Of a stretch of DNA of 64,000 nucleotides, positions 33,793 through 42,432 are shown in pieces. The DNA lies in NCBI GenBank assembly GCA_905214525.1, contig CAJMMN010000003.1, forward strand, positions 109,758 through 173,757, given 5' to 3'. The position numbers and the translations under genes were made by a program. The notes beneath the pieces were generated by a model that did no database searches, had not been told where the DNA came from, and saw only the letters and a list, made by a program, of their open reading frames with translations. The stretch is from an uncultured bacterium (lineage in GTDB: Bacteria > Actinomycetota > Coriobacteriia > Coriobacteriales > Coriobacteriaceae). Positions within the stretch are counted from its first letter, which is position 1, and each line of letters opens with the position of its first letter.

Positions 33793-34932
33793 TCACTTCA
33801 CATCGAACTCCACGCGATCGAGCTCGGGCACGTTGAGGTCGATGAGCTTGCGGGCGACGCGGCGGTCGTGCGCTCCGAGCGCCTCGTTTGTCGTCACGTG
33901 GGCGACAGTCTGGCGCTCGACAAGACCCTCCTTGTCGCCCTCGGTAGCCGAGGTCTCGACAGCGACGGTGTAATCCTTAAAGCCCGGCAGCACCGCGGCA
34001 AGCTCGCGCGTGGTCTCGGTGACGCCGTAGCCGTCCTGCACGCCGGCCTGTGCCGAGCCAATGGAGCCCGCGGTCATAACGATGCAGGGGATGGCAAAGA
34101 TCACCGTACCCACGATGATGCGGCGGCGCACCTTGTGTGACAGCTCATCGACCTCGGCATTTTCCTCGGCGGTTACAATGCCGTCACCGTTGAGGTCACG
34201 CTTGAGTGGTACACGTAAAAGAAGCAATACGGCTTCGGCCGCCAGCGCGATAAAGACCACGTTGATGCCAAACTCGTAGAGGGCCGAGAGAAACAGCGAC
34301 CCGCTTGCGATGGCGATGCCATAGCCCGCCGCGCACAGGGGCGGCATGAGCGCGGTCGCCACGGCTACGCCGGCAATGAGCGTCGAAGGCTCCTGATCGC
34401 GTGAGTTGCCCAGTCCACCCGCAAAGCCGCCCGCGAGCGCGACGGCAAGGTCCCATACGGTGGGTGTCGAGTTATCGATGATGGCGGCCGTGGTGGTGCC
34501 AAGGGGCGAGAGCTTAAAATACAGCGTAGACGTGATCAAGCAAAAGACCATCTGCAACGCGAGGCTGGCGACGGCCTCGACGGTAATCTCGCGGTCGAGC
34601 GTGGCGATGCCGTATGCCATGGCAAGGACCGAGCCCATGAGCGGGCAGATGAGCATGGCGCCCACAATGGCGATGTCCGAATCGATATCGAGACCGATGC
34701 TCGCAATGAGCATGGCGATGATGAGGATGCACAGGTGCGAGCCGGTCAGGCGCGCCCCGTTTACAAAGCGCTTGCGAATCACGTGATAGGGGGCGCGGCC
34801 CTCGCGAATGTTGAATGCGCGCTTTAGGAAGCGGCCGGCGTCCTCCATGGCCTCGCTGTGTGCGGGGCGTATGCCATGGCGCCGATGATGGCGCTCGCGC
34901 AGCCGCTTGATCTGTTGTTTATCGAGTTCCAT
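33793..34932 (-). CDS. DUF389 membrane protein with EF-hand-like loop, 379 aa
   Basis: Polytopic protein of the DUF389 (TIGR00341-type) family. Diagnostic stretches are SDIAIVGAMLICPLMGSVLA and GVAVATALMPPLCAAGYG. About six helices lie between residues 65 and 250. A cytoplasmic or extracellular loop near residue 255 holds DLNGDGIVTAEE, a calcium-binding EF-hand/dockerin-type loop. ATG 34932 has GAGG five bases upstream; a GTG two codons earlier is possible. The biochemical role of the family is not established. Confidence 0.85.
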   Translation of the reverse strand: MELDKQQIKRLRERHHRRHGIRPAHSEAMEDAGRFLKRAFNIREGRAPYHVIRKRFVNGARLTGSHLCILIIAMLIASIGLDIDSDIAIVGAMLICPLMGSVLAMAYGIATLDREITVEAVASLALQMVFCLITSTLYFKLSPLGTTTAAIIDNSTPTVWDLAVALAGGFAGGLGNSRDQEPSTLIAGVAVATALMPPLCAAGYGIAIASGSLFLSALYEFGINVVFIALAAEAVLLLLRVPLKRDLNGDGIVTAEENAEVDELSHKVRRRIIVGTVIFAIPCIVMTAGSIGSAQAGVQDGYGVTETTRELAAVLPGFKDYTVAVETSATEGDKEGLVERQTVAHVTTNEALGAHDRRVARKLIDLNVPELDRVEFDVK

Positions 34933-35085
34933 GTCCACCTCGTATTGCCGCAGGAACGCGGGTGCGTTCGCAGCATGTACTCTACACCGTGACGGGTGGG
35001 GCGGTCATCTTGACGTGAAACTTAGACGAGCAGGTAAAGGGGGGCGTGTCAAATACGGTCGTGGCCAAGGGTTTCGGCAGATACA

Positions 35086-35121
35086 GAAAAGCGCGGGGCC
35101 GGATGGTCTCCGACCCCGCGC
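35086..35121 (-). terminator. terminator of OPT transporter gene
   Basis: On the minus strand GCGCGGGGTCGGA pairs with TCCGGCCCCGCGC and is followed by TTTTCTGT. Confidence 0.88.
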
Positions 35122-35147
35122 TCTGCACGAGTGCGTTGTTATTGGGT

Positions 35148-36851
35148 TTAGCCCAGCAGGCTCAAGCCAACAGAGACAAACGCCAGGATAACGCCGACGA
35201 TGGACTCGCCGCCCAGCAGACCGCTGGCAACGACCAGGCCCTGCTCCTGGAAGGCGGCATCCTTGGCGGCCTTCTCCTCGTCCGAAAGACCGGCCTCCGC
35301 GTCGCGGTGTGCGGCCCACTTGTCGTAGGCGAGCTTGACGCAGGAGCCCAAGAAGGCCGTGAGCGACATGTAGAACGGCAGGTACACACCCAGGCCGATC
35401 ATCATGGCCGGAATGCCGAGCCAGTACATGACGATGCCGGCGATAAAGCCGCCCGCAAACCACGGCACGCTCGGGATGCCCGAGACCATGGTGGCGACCA
35501 CGCTTGCCTGCGCGGCCACAAAGCTCTTTTCGGGGCCGAAGGCGTCCGGACCATAGGCGGTGACGAGTGCGACCATGACGGCGGCAGCGACCAGGGCGCC
35601 CACGATGCCGCCAATGGCCTGGCCGACCCACTGTGCGCGCGGGTTGGTGCCCAGTACGGCTCCGGCCTTAAAGTCGTTCATGACGTCGCCCGCAAGGCCG
35701 CACGCCACGGCCACGATGCCGGCGATAAAGAACAGCTTGACCTGCGCGAGCTGCGCGAAGGCTGCGACGATGAGCATGACGATGAGGCCAAAGATCTCCA
35801 TGGGGTCGATACCCGTCTGACCGCAGCTTTGAGCGCTCATGATGGTGGTGACAAAGGTGAACAGCGTGACGATGACGGCCGGAACGGGACCAAGGTCGAG
35901 CGCGATGGCGACGATCACGGCGATGGCTGCGGTGCCCAGGCCGATGATGCCGGCGTCGAGCTTAAGCGAGCCCGAGATGAGCGACTGCTCGTCGGTGTCG
36001 GTGGAGCTGTCGGCGGCGAGGCCACGGACGATACCGGCGACCTGCGGCAGGATGTCTTTAAGGACGACGGCGACGCCAAAGCCCATCATGAGGCCCATAC
36101 CGAGGGACTTGACGATACCCTGCGCGGTCACAATATCGAACAGGCCGGCAGCGGTGCCGCCAACGATGATGCCAAAGTTGCCCAGCAGCGCGCCGGCAAA
36201 CCAGAAGGCGACGGGGGCAAAGCCCACCAAAAAGCCGATGGACAGCAGCATGGGCGAGTTGTAGATGGCAAAGGTCACGCCGGGGATATTGAGCGTGCAA
36301 AGCATGCTGGGCACCATGCCCAGAGCGTCGCGAAGCACGCTATAGATGCCTGCGATGGCCATGGAGCCAAAGAGCTGCTTGCCGGTCTTGCCGCCGGCCT
36401 CGGTGGCGCGCAGGGTCTGAGCTGCAGCGTTGCCGGTGGGGAACTCCAGCGCGGCGTCCACGATAAAATGACGGTGGATGAGCGCTGTCGCCAGAAGGCC
36501 CAAGATGGTACCGGCGAGCGCCACGATAAACATGTCGAGCCAGCTGATCTGGTCGGCATAGCCCAGCATCCAGGCGCCCGGGATGGTAAACGCCAGGCCG
36601 CCCGCGACCATGGCGCCCGCGGACATGATGGTGTGGGTGACGTTGGCCTCGTTGAGGCTGGCATTGCCCATGAGCTTCAGGAAGAACAGCGAAATGACGG
36701 CAGCGAAAATGATCGGCCAGGGGAGTGCGCCCATCTTGAGGGCCGTGTAGGCCGAGCTTGCCGTGATGATCACGCAGCCAAGGACGCCGATGACGACGCC
36801 GCGCAGCGTGAGTTGACCGCGCATCGAGGTGCGGTTCGAGGGATTGCTCAT
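35148..36851 (-). CDS. OPT-family oligopeptide transporter, 567 aa
   Basis: Proton-coupled uptake carrier of the oligopeptide transporter family, with about 14 hydrophobic segments. Family marks include SSAYTALKMGALPWPIIFAA, EANVTHTIMSAG and FPTGNAAAQTL. A charged loop near residue 290 (DSSTDTDEQ) and a hydrophilic stretch at about 520-540 face the cytoplasm. AAAGGAGTTCTAT lies before the ATG. It is monocistronic. The substrate could be a peptide or a metal-chelate; it cannot be chosen here. Confidence 0.92.
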   Translation of the reverse strand: MSNPSNRTSMRGQLTLRGVVIGVLGCVIITASSAYTALKMGALPWPIIFAAVISLFFLKLMGNASLNEANVTHTIMSAGAMVAGGLAFTIPGAWMLGYADQISWLDMFIVALAGTILGLLATALIHRHFIVDAALEFPTGNAAAQTLRATEAGGKTGKQLFGSMAIAGIYSVLRDALGMVPSMLCTLNIPGVTFAIYNSPMLLSIGFLVGFAPVAFWFAGALLGNFGIIVGGTAAGLFDIVTAQGIVKSLGMGLMMGFGVAVVLKDILPQVAGIVRGLAADSSTDTDEQSLISGSLKLDAGIIGLGTAAIAVIVAIALDLGPVPAVIVTLFTFVTTIMSAQSCGQTGIDPMEIFGLIVMLIVAAFAQLAQVKLFFIAGIVAVACGLAGDVMNDFKAGAVLGTNPRAQWVGQAIGGIVGALVAAAVMVALVTAYGPDAFGPEKSFVAAQASVVATMVSGIPSVPWFAGGFIAGIVMYWLGIPAMMIGLGVYLPFYMSLTAFLGSCVKLAYDKWAAHRDAEAGLSDEEKAAKDAAFQEQGLVVASGLLGGESIVGVILAFVSVGLSLLG

Positions 36852-37004
36852 ATAGAACTCCTTTGCGTATATCCGCTTCCCCCGGGAGCGCCGCTACGGA
36901 TACGGCGCGGGAAGTCGGGTTACCAAGGGCCGCCGCGTGAGCTCGCGCACGACCGCGCACCAGTATAGCGGTGCCGCTCGCTTCGCGCCCTGCCAAAACC
37001 AGCT

Positions 37005-37039
37005 AATTTGGGACGGGGCTTTTTTAGCTACCCCGTCCC
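37005..37039 (+). repeat. GGGACGGGG hairpin (inverted twin at 38590)
   Basis: GGGACGGGG (37010-37018) pairs with CCCCGTCCC (37031-37039), and AGCTAA/TTAGCT offers an alternative pairing. The 24 bases 37005-37028 recur exactly, inverted, at 38590-38613. Confidence 0.85.
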
Positions 37040-37088
37040 GGGATGATCATCGGGATATACTGCTGGGCAGACGAAAGGAGCGCCGACG

Positions 37089-37940
37089 ATGCTTAATGGC
37101 TGCGCATACATATTGACGGTCGACGTGGGCAACACGTTCATTCGCTTTGGCCTGTTTGCCGAGGATTCGGCCGCGGCACAGGAATGCCCGCTTGCGACGT
37201 GCGAGATCACGACGCCGTCGAGCATCACGGCCGACGAGGCGCGCATGAGGCTCGCGCAGGTCATGGGCGCGCTGTCAGCCGATGCGGGCATGCCGGGTGC
37301 GCTCGTTCCCGCAGCCGCAGTGCTGAGCTGCGTGGTGCCGGCGCTCGAGCGCCCGTGGAAGGCGGCGCTTTCCCGCACCTGCACGGGGCGCGTGCTCACC
37401 GTGGGACCGGGCCTCAAGACCGGTATGCCCGTGCACTACGACGACCCGGCAGAGATCGGTCCCGACCGCATCGCCGACGCCGTGGCGGCCCGTGCCGTCT
37501 ACGGCTCTCCGTGCATCGTGATCGACCTGGGCACGACGACCAATATCGAGGTCATCGATGCGCGCGGAACCTTTGTCGGCGGCGTCATCGCGCCGGGCCT
37601 GGCACTTGGCGCCCGCTCGCTTTCGGCCGCTGCGGCGCGCCTGCCGCAGGTCGAGCCCTCGGCACCCACGCATGTGATCGGTCGCAACACGCGCGAGGCC
37701 ATGCGCTCGGGCGTGGTCTTGGGCGAGGTGGCCCGCATCGACGGCATGCTCGACATGGTGCTTGCCGAGATGCGCGCGACCAAGGCGGCGGGGGAGGGCG
37801 GCGTGCCCATTGTCATCACCGGCGATGATGCCGAGGCGCTTGCGGCGTTGGTCGGCCACAGCCTGACGGTAGACGACGCACTGACGCTGCGGGGTCTCGC
37901 CGAGCTGTACCGCATCAACCAAAAGCCTCGTCGCGCATAA
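37089..37940 (+). CDS. coaX: type III pantothenate kinase, 283 aa
   Basis: Phosphorylates pantothenate, the first step of coenzyme A synthesis, without feedback control by CoA. The ASKHA-type fold shows DVGNTFIRFGLF (phosphate 1), the GPDRIADAVAA substrate motif, CIVIDLGTTTN (phosphate 2) and GGVIAPGLALG. The length is slightly above the usual 255-265. GAAAGGAGCGCC precedes the ATG. A dCMP deaminase gene follows 87 bases on. Confidence 0.93.
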   Translation: MLNGCAYILTVDVGNTFIRFGLFAEDSAAAQECPLATCEITTPSSITADEARMRLAQVMGALSADAGMPGALVPAAAVLSCVVPALERPWKAALSRTCTGRVLTVGPGLKTGMPVHYDDPAEIGPDRIADAVAARAVYGSPCIVIDLGTTTNIEVIDARGTFVGGVIAPGLALGARSLSAAAARLPQVEPSAPTHVIGRNTREAMRSGVVLGEVARIDGMLDMVLAEMRATKAAGEGGVPIVITGDDAEALAALVGHSLTVDDALTLRGLAELYRINQKPRRA

Positions 37941-38027
37941 AGCCGAGGACGTCGGCGGGAGAGGAAACAGCCCCACCTTTCACCTGCTACAATGGGTCAG
38001 ACTATTGCGATTTCGGAGGTGTCTGCC

Positions 38028-38552
38028 ATGTCGGACGATCTTCATCAAACTGCGTCGGGCAAGCGCCGCGACGTTATTAGCTGGGACGAGTTCTTTATGA
38101 GCGTGGCCATCGCCGCGCAGCGCCGCAGTAAGGACCCCAATACGCAGGTGGGCGCGTGCATCGCCAGCACCAACCACCGCATCCTTTCGGTGGGCTACAA
38201 CGGTACGCCCTCGGCACTCAACGACGACTTTTTCCCGTGGGGTACGAGCGATGACCCGCTGCAGGACAAGCATAACTATGTAGTCCATGCCGAAGCCAAC
38301 GCCGTACTCAACTACCGCGGCTCGCTCAAAGACCTTGAGGGTTCCACGGTCTACGTCACGCTGTTCCCGTGTCATGACTGCGCCAAAATCCTGGCGCAGG
38401 TAGGTGTGGGCGAGGTTGTCTACCTGGACAATAAGTACGCCGACACCGACGACGGCCGCATCAGCCGTCGCATTCTCGACTCCTGCGGCATTAGCTACCG
38501 CCAGGTCATCGTCGATGTCCAGATTGGTACCGGGGAACAAACTCAGCAGTAG
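38028..38552 (+). CDS. dCMP deaminase / ComEB-like zinc deaminase, 174 aa
   Basis: Cytidine/deoxycytidylate deaminase-family enzyme, probably turning dCMP into dUMP for thymidylate synthesis. Zinc ligands are HAEAN (His plus catalytic Glu) and PCHDCAK (two Cys). The N-terminal ISWDEFFMSVAIAAQRRSKDPNTQVGA stretch (about residues 17-43) is typical of ComEB. GGAGGTG precedes ATG 38028, chosen over the upstream frame at 37992. Confidence 0.92.
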   Translation: MSDDLHQTASGKRRDVISWDEFFMSVAIAAQRRSKDPNTQVGACIASTNHRILSVGYNGTPSALNDDFFPWGTSDDPLQDKHNYVVHAEANAVLNYRGSLKDLEGSTVYVTLFPCHDCAKILAQVGVGEVVYLDNKYADTDDGRISRRILDSCGISYRQVIVDVQIGTGEQTQQ

Positions 38553-38589
38553 CGGCAACGTGTGCTAGCACCGGGCGTCGGCAAAAGCG

Positions 38590-38613
38590 GCTAAAAAAGC
38601 CCCGTCCCAAATT
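38590..38613 (-). repeat. 24-bp inverted twin of the 37005 element
   Basis: Identical to 37005-37028 on the opposite strand, so the pair brackets coaX and the dCMP deaminase. This copy lacks the second hairpin arm. Confidence 0.9.
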
Positions 38614-38729
38614 GACTACTCGTGAAAGTCGCGTCTGCGCGCATGGACGGCTCGTGAGCGGGTACACGGCTGTAGTAACATAGCTTCTGTCCGCGGGCGC
38701 GCCCGCGTAATTGTGAGAAAGGAGCCCCT

Positions 38730-39008
38730 GTGGCTGTTAACGAAGAGCTGCTTAAGAAGGTTCTTGAAGAGATTCGCCCCAACCTGCAGGCCGACGGCGG
38801 CGATATGGAGTATGTGGGCGTTGACGACGAGGGCGTCGTCAAACTGGAGCTGCAGGGCGCTTGCGCCGGCTGCCCCATGAGCTCGCTGACCCTGTCCATG
38901 GGTATTGAGCGCATCCTGAAGGAGCATGTGCCCGGCGTTACCCGTGTCGAGCAGGTCAATGCCTCCGGCGAGACCGACGACCTGTACGACGAGTACGCGC
39001 CGTTCTAA
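38730..39008 (+). CDS. NifU C-terminal-domain Fe-S scaffold protein, 92 aa
   Basis: Small iron-sulfur cluster carrier. It is a single NifU-like domain with the conserved CAGCP motif (cluster Cys pair) preceded by ADGGDMEYVGV. It delivers Fe-S clusters to apo-proteins. The start is GTG with AAGGAGCCCC upstream. The tail EQVNASGETDDLYDEYAPF is acidic. No suf or isc genes are adjacent. Confidence 0.93.
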   Translation: MAVNEELLKKVLEEIRPNLQADGGDMEYVGVDDEGVVKLELQGACAGCPMSSLTLSMGIERILKEHVPGVTRVEQVNASGETDDLYDEYAPF

Positions 39009-39117
39009 GATGCGAAAGCTGCGGACGGCATACTCCGCATAGACGTTACGCCCAAATATGCGGCTGCGAGCGTAAGGCCCGCGGCCGCATTTGTATGTAG
39101 GGAGTAGGAGGGTCGAC

Positions 39118-39939
39118 ATGCTCAACGACTTCTACCATATGCTTGATCCCGTCGCGATTTCGGCGGGGCCCATCACGATTTACTGGTATGGTCTGGCCTA
39201 TGTGGTCGGAGCTCTGCTCACGGCGGTCGTCATGTATCGCACGCAGCGTCGCTGGGGCTTTAGCATCACGATTGACGACCTGACGAGCGTCGTGGTCGGT
39301 GTGGTCTTTGGCCTTATCATCGGCGCCCGCCTGTTCTACGTCGTCTTTTACGGCGACGGCTACTACTGGGCACATCCGCTCGAGATCTTTGCCACCAACG
39401 AAGGCGGCATGAGCTTCCACGGTGGCCTGGTCGGCGGCATTATCGGCGGCATCATCGTGTGCCGCATGTATAAGCTCGATGCATGGACTCTGGCAGACCT
39501 TGCTGTCATCGGCGCGCCGCTGGCCCTGTGCCTGGGCCGTTGTGCCAACTTTGTCAACGGTGAGCTGTGGGGCAAGCCGACCGATCTGCCCTGGGGTGTG
39601 GTCTTTGGCGGGACTGCGGGCGATATGCCGCGTCACCCCTCCCAACTCTACGAGGCATTTCTTGAGGGCATTGTGCTCTTTTGCATTCTGCAGGTGCTCA
39701 GCCGCAAAAAGCCGCTGCTGCCCCAGGGCACGTTTATGGGCGTGTTTGTGATGGGTTACGGCATCGTCCGCTTCCTCGTCGAGTTCGTGCGCGTGCCCGA
39801 CGCCCAGCTTGGCTATCTGCTGGGCGGCGTCATCACGATGGGTCAGCTGCTGAGCCTTCCGCTCGTTATTGCGGGCCTGGCGCTCATCATCTTCGCCCGA
39901 CACCGCAATCGCCCCCAGCGCATCTACCTCGACGCTTAA
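39118..39939 (+). CDS. lgt: prolipoprotein diacylglyceryl transferase, 273 aa
   Basis: Membrane enzyme that transfers diacylglycerol from phosphatidylglycerol to the lipobox cysteine of prolipoproteins. Seven or so membrane helices. Key motifs are ITIYWYGLAY, the catalytic HGGLVGG (about 101-107), GRCANFVNGELWG with the essential Arg, and RHPSQLYEAFLEG. GGAGGG precedes ATG 39118. It would process lipoproteins such as the amino-acid-binding protein at 15 kb. Confidence 0.95.
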   Translation: MLNDFYHMLDPVAISAGPITIYWYGLAYVVGALLTAVVMYRTQRRWGFSITIDDLTSVVVGVVFGLIIGARLFYVVFYGDGYYWAHPLEIFATNEGGMSFHGGLVGGIIGGIIVCRMYKLDAWTLADLAVIGAPLALCLGRCANFVNGELWGKPTDLPWGVVFGGTAGDMPRHPSQLYEAFLEGIVLFCILQVLSRKKPLLPQGTFMGVFVMGYGIVRFLVEFVRVPDAQLGYLLGGVITMGQLLSLPLVIAGLALIIFARHRNRPQRIYLDA

Positions 39940-39951
39940 CCACCACATACG

Positions 39952-39980
39952 ACCACAAAGGGGGCAGGCACCTTTGTGGT
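39952..39980 (+). repeat. ACCACAAAG palindrome with GGGGCAGG core
   Basis: ACCACAAAGG (39952-39961) pairs with CCTTTGTGGT (39971-39980) around GGGCAGGCA. An extra CCACCACAT arm precedes it. It is of the constant-core family and lies just after lgt. Confidence 0.85.
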
Positions 39981-40014
39981 GGTTTGCTGGGCAATGATGA
40001 CAGAACCGTAACGT

Positions 40015-40061
40015 TTCCCCAGATAAAACCTGCTAAAATAAACCTGTCCCTTTTTGGCAGG
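40015..40061 (-). repeat. GGGACAGG palindrome, copy 4 (reverse)
   Basis: Same unit as at 2471 on the opposite strand, with one C-A mismatch (TTTTAGCAGG). It ends 22 bases before the start of the next gene. Confidence 0.92.
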
Positions 40062-40083
40062 TTTCTAGAAAGGCTTTCGGACT

Positions 40084-42267
40084 GTGAAGGATTCCGATCT
40101 CTCCACAACGGCTGCGCGCGATGCGGCCCGCATCGTCTGGTTTAAGCGCTACCCCGCCAAGCAGACGCTCATCGCATTTCTGCTCGCGCTGTTGGCGACC
40201 ACGGCGTTTTCCATCGATCCCGCCCCGGTGTCGAGCAACGCAGTCTTGGCGATTGACCCCAAAGCCTCGGGCATGCTGTACGTGTGCTACGAGGTGCTCC
40301 TCTCGTTTGCCGGCCATACCGACGCGGTCATGCTGCTTGCGCTTGCCTGCCTGCTCACGCTGCCGTTTCGCTACGTGTTCTTTGGCCGTGGCGACACCTG
40401 GCGTCCATCGATCATTCTGCCGTCGCTGTTTTTCGCCATCTGCATGGTGTTCGGCCGCAGCTACGACCTCACCGACTCGGCCGAGATTGTTCTTGGCGAC
40501 AAGGCCCGCATCATCTGCGCCTGGATTGGCGGCGCGGGCTGGATGCTCCTAGCGATCGTGGCCTTCTATCTGGCTTTTGAGTGTCTGGATTGGCTGAGCT
40601 CCCGACGCATCCCGTTTTCCGAGGCGCACTTTGGCCGCATATGGCGTGTGGCTCACGCCGTGCTCTTGGTCCATCCCTTTGCCGGGCCCTTCCTGGTGCT
40701 TATGATCGCCTGGGCGCCCACGCTCATCGCTTCGCTGCCCGGCCTTTTTATGGGAGATACGGGTGCGCAGATTCGCCAGTGGTTCAACTATCCCAACGGC
40801 ACGAGCGACTACCTGCGCCTACTCAACCCCAACGTGCTGCTCAACGGGCATCATCCCGTAGTGCACACGGCCATTATCGGCTCGTGCGTTCAACTGGGGC
40901 TTTCGCTGTTCAACAGCGCTAACGCGGGCCTCATCATCTATACCTGCGCTCAATTTGTCATCACGGCTGCCTGCATGGCCTATTCCATTTCGTCGCTGCG
41001 CAAACTGGGCGTGAGCCTGCCGGTTCGCGGTGCGATCCTGCTGTTCTTTGCGTTTATGCCGATGTTCTCTAACTACGCGGCGTTGCTCACCAAAGACGTG
41101 CTCTTTGCCGACGCGTTTTTGGTGCTGCTGGTACAGACCGTCAAGCTCGTGGCATGTGGCTTGCCCCGTCGTGATGCCAATGCCGAGCGTGCGGGCGAAC
41201 AGAGGCCCGTGCTCTTTGCGCGCCACGACTGGCTGTTGCTTGCGCTGGCTGCCATGGGTTCCACGTTTTTGCGCAATGGCGGTCTGGTCTTTCCGTTGGC
41301 GGCCTGCGTGATTGCGGCGGCGTTTTGCGCATGGGATGTACATGTCGCCCGTCGTGCGGCTAAGCAGACGGGCACCGCGGTCTCATGCGCCACGCCGCGC
41401 TTCCGCTGGGTTGGCGTCCTCGCGGTGCTTGGACTCTGCCTTGCCTCTAATATGTACTTCACCAAGGTCTTTATGCCGGCGCACGACATTACGCCTGGTT
41501 CCAAGCGCGAAATCCTCTCGATTCCGTTCCAGCAGACGGCTCGTTTCGTCCAAAAGCACGACGGCCTCAACTCGGGTGTCAACCCTACGGTTAAGGAGGA
41601 CGGCACTATCGTGGAGGCTCCTTGCGACGGCTTGCTGACCGACGATGAGCGTGCCGTGATCGACCGTGTGCTCAAGTACGACAATCTGGGCCGCCGTTAC
41701 AACCCCGACAAGTCCGACGCCGTCAAAAACTGCTTTAACGAGTACGCCTCGCAGGAGGACATCAAGGCCTATTTTGAGGTCTGGGCGCAGATGTTCAAAA
41801 AGGATCCCGAGTGCTACATCTCGGCGCTCATCAATAACTACTACGGCTACTTTTATCCGAGTGCCCGCGATGCGTGGGTCTACAGCACGGCGCGCAGTGC
41901 CGAGATTATGGCGAAGCCCGATAACCTCAAGTACTTTGACTTCCATCCGGTCGATAGCAAGGTTGTGCGCTGGTGCGACCACCTGATCAACCTGTATCGC
42001 GTGGCGGTGCAGCGCATTCCGTTTATCTCGCTCACCATGAGCTCGGCCACCTATGTGTGGATCATGATCGCCGTGGTGGTCTATCTGCTACGTCGTCATT
42101 CATGGCGCGGTCTGGCCATTTGGTTGCCGCTGCTGGGCGTGCTTGCCGTGTGCCTGATCGGTCCCTGCAACGGTTCGACCTATATGCGCTACCTGTATCC
42201 GGTTATCGCCTGCATGCCCTTTGCCATCGGCGCCACCATCACTCGCAGCGACCTTCTCTGGTCCTAA
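40084..42267 (+). CDS. large polytopic membrane protein, glycosyltransferase-like (DUF6020-type), 727 aa
   Basis: Membrane protein with about eleven to thirteen hydrophobic segments in two blocks (20-460 and 640-727), with a soluble extracytoplasmic region between them (about 470-630). The architecture and stretches such as GDTGAQIRQWFNYPNG and NPNVLLNGHHPVVHTAIIGS resemble the DUF6020 group of GT-C-like membrane glycosyltransferases found in Firmicutes and Coriobacteriia. An early Asp-rich DTGAQ site could be catalytic. The start is GTG. Role in envelope polysaccharide or lipid glycosylation is inference. It ends at a palindrome. Confidence 0.72.
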   Translation: MKDSDLSTTAARDAARIVWFKRYPAKQTLIAFLLALLATTAFSIDPAPVSSNAVLAIDPKASGMLYVCYEVLLSFAGHTDAVMLLALACLLTLPFRYVFFGRGDTWRPSIILPSLFFAICMVFGRSYDLTDSAEIVLGDKARIICAWIGGAGWMLLAIVAFYLAFECLDWLSSRRIPFSEAHFGRIWRVAHAVLLVHPFAGPFLVLMIAWAPTLIASLPGLFMGDTGAQIRQWFNYPNGTSDYLRLLNPNVLLNGHHPVVHTAIIGSCVQLGLSLFNSANAGLIIYTCAQFVITAACMAYSISSLRKLGVSLPVRGAILLFFAFMPMFSNYAALLTKDVLFADAFLVLLVQTVKLVACGLPRRDANAERAGEQRPVLFARHDWLLLALAAMGSTFLRNGGLVFPLAACVIAAAFCAWDVHVARRAAKQTGTAVSCATPRFRWVGVLAVLGLCLASNMYFTKVFMPAHDITPGSKREILSIPFQQTARFVQKHDGLNSGVNPTVKEDGTIVEAPCDGLLTDDERAVIDRVLKYDNLGRRYNPDKSDAVKNCFNEYASQEDIKAYFEVWAQMFKKDPECYISALINNYYGYFYPSARDAWVYSTARSAEIMAKPDNLKYFDFHPVDSKVVRWCDHLINLYRVAVQRIPFISLTMSSATYVWIMIAVVVYLLRRHSWRGLAIWLPLLGVLAVCLIGPCNGSTYMRYLYPVIACMPFAIGATITRSDLLWS

Positions 42268-42302
42268 TTTGGTGCAAAGGGGACAGGTTACTTTGCACCA
42301 AA
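42268..42302 (+). repeat. TTTGGTGCAAAG palindrome with GGGGACAGG core
   Basis: TTTGGTGCAAAG (42268-42279) and CTTTGCACCAAA (42291-42302) form a perfect 12-bp stem around GGGACAGGTTA. It starts one base after the upstream stop codon. Confidence 0.92.
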
Positions 42303-42432
42303 GGGTGGCATCATCACGACGCCTTCATTTTGGGGTTTATCTCGCAGGCCAGTAGGTATATCATAACGACGTTTGTTTATATTGCCCGAGCATCTGCGCT
42401 GGGCTTTAGGTCAAAACCGATAGGAGACACGT

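Noticed and set aside
35046..36968. 640-aa open frame on the plus strand
   Set aside because: Shadow of the OPT transporter gene; composition is Asp/His/Gly/Arg-rich, as expected from antisense of a membrane protein gene.
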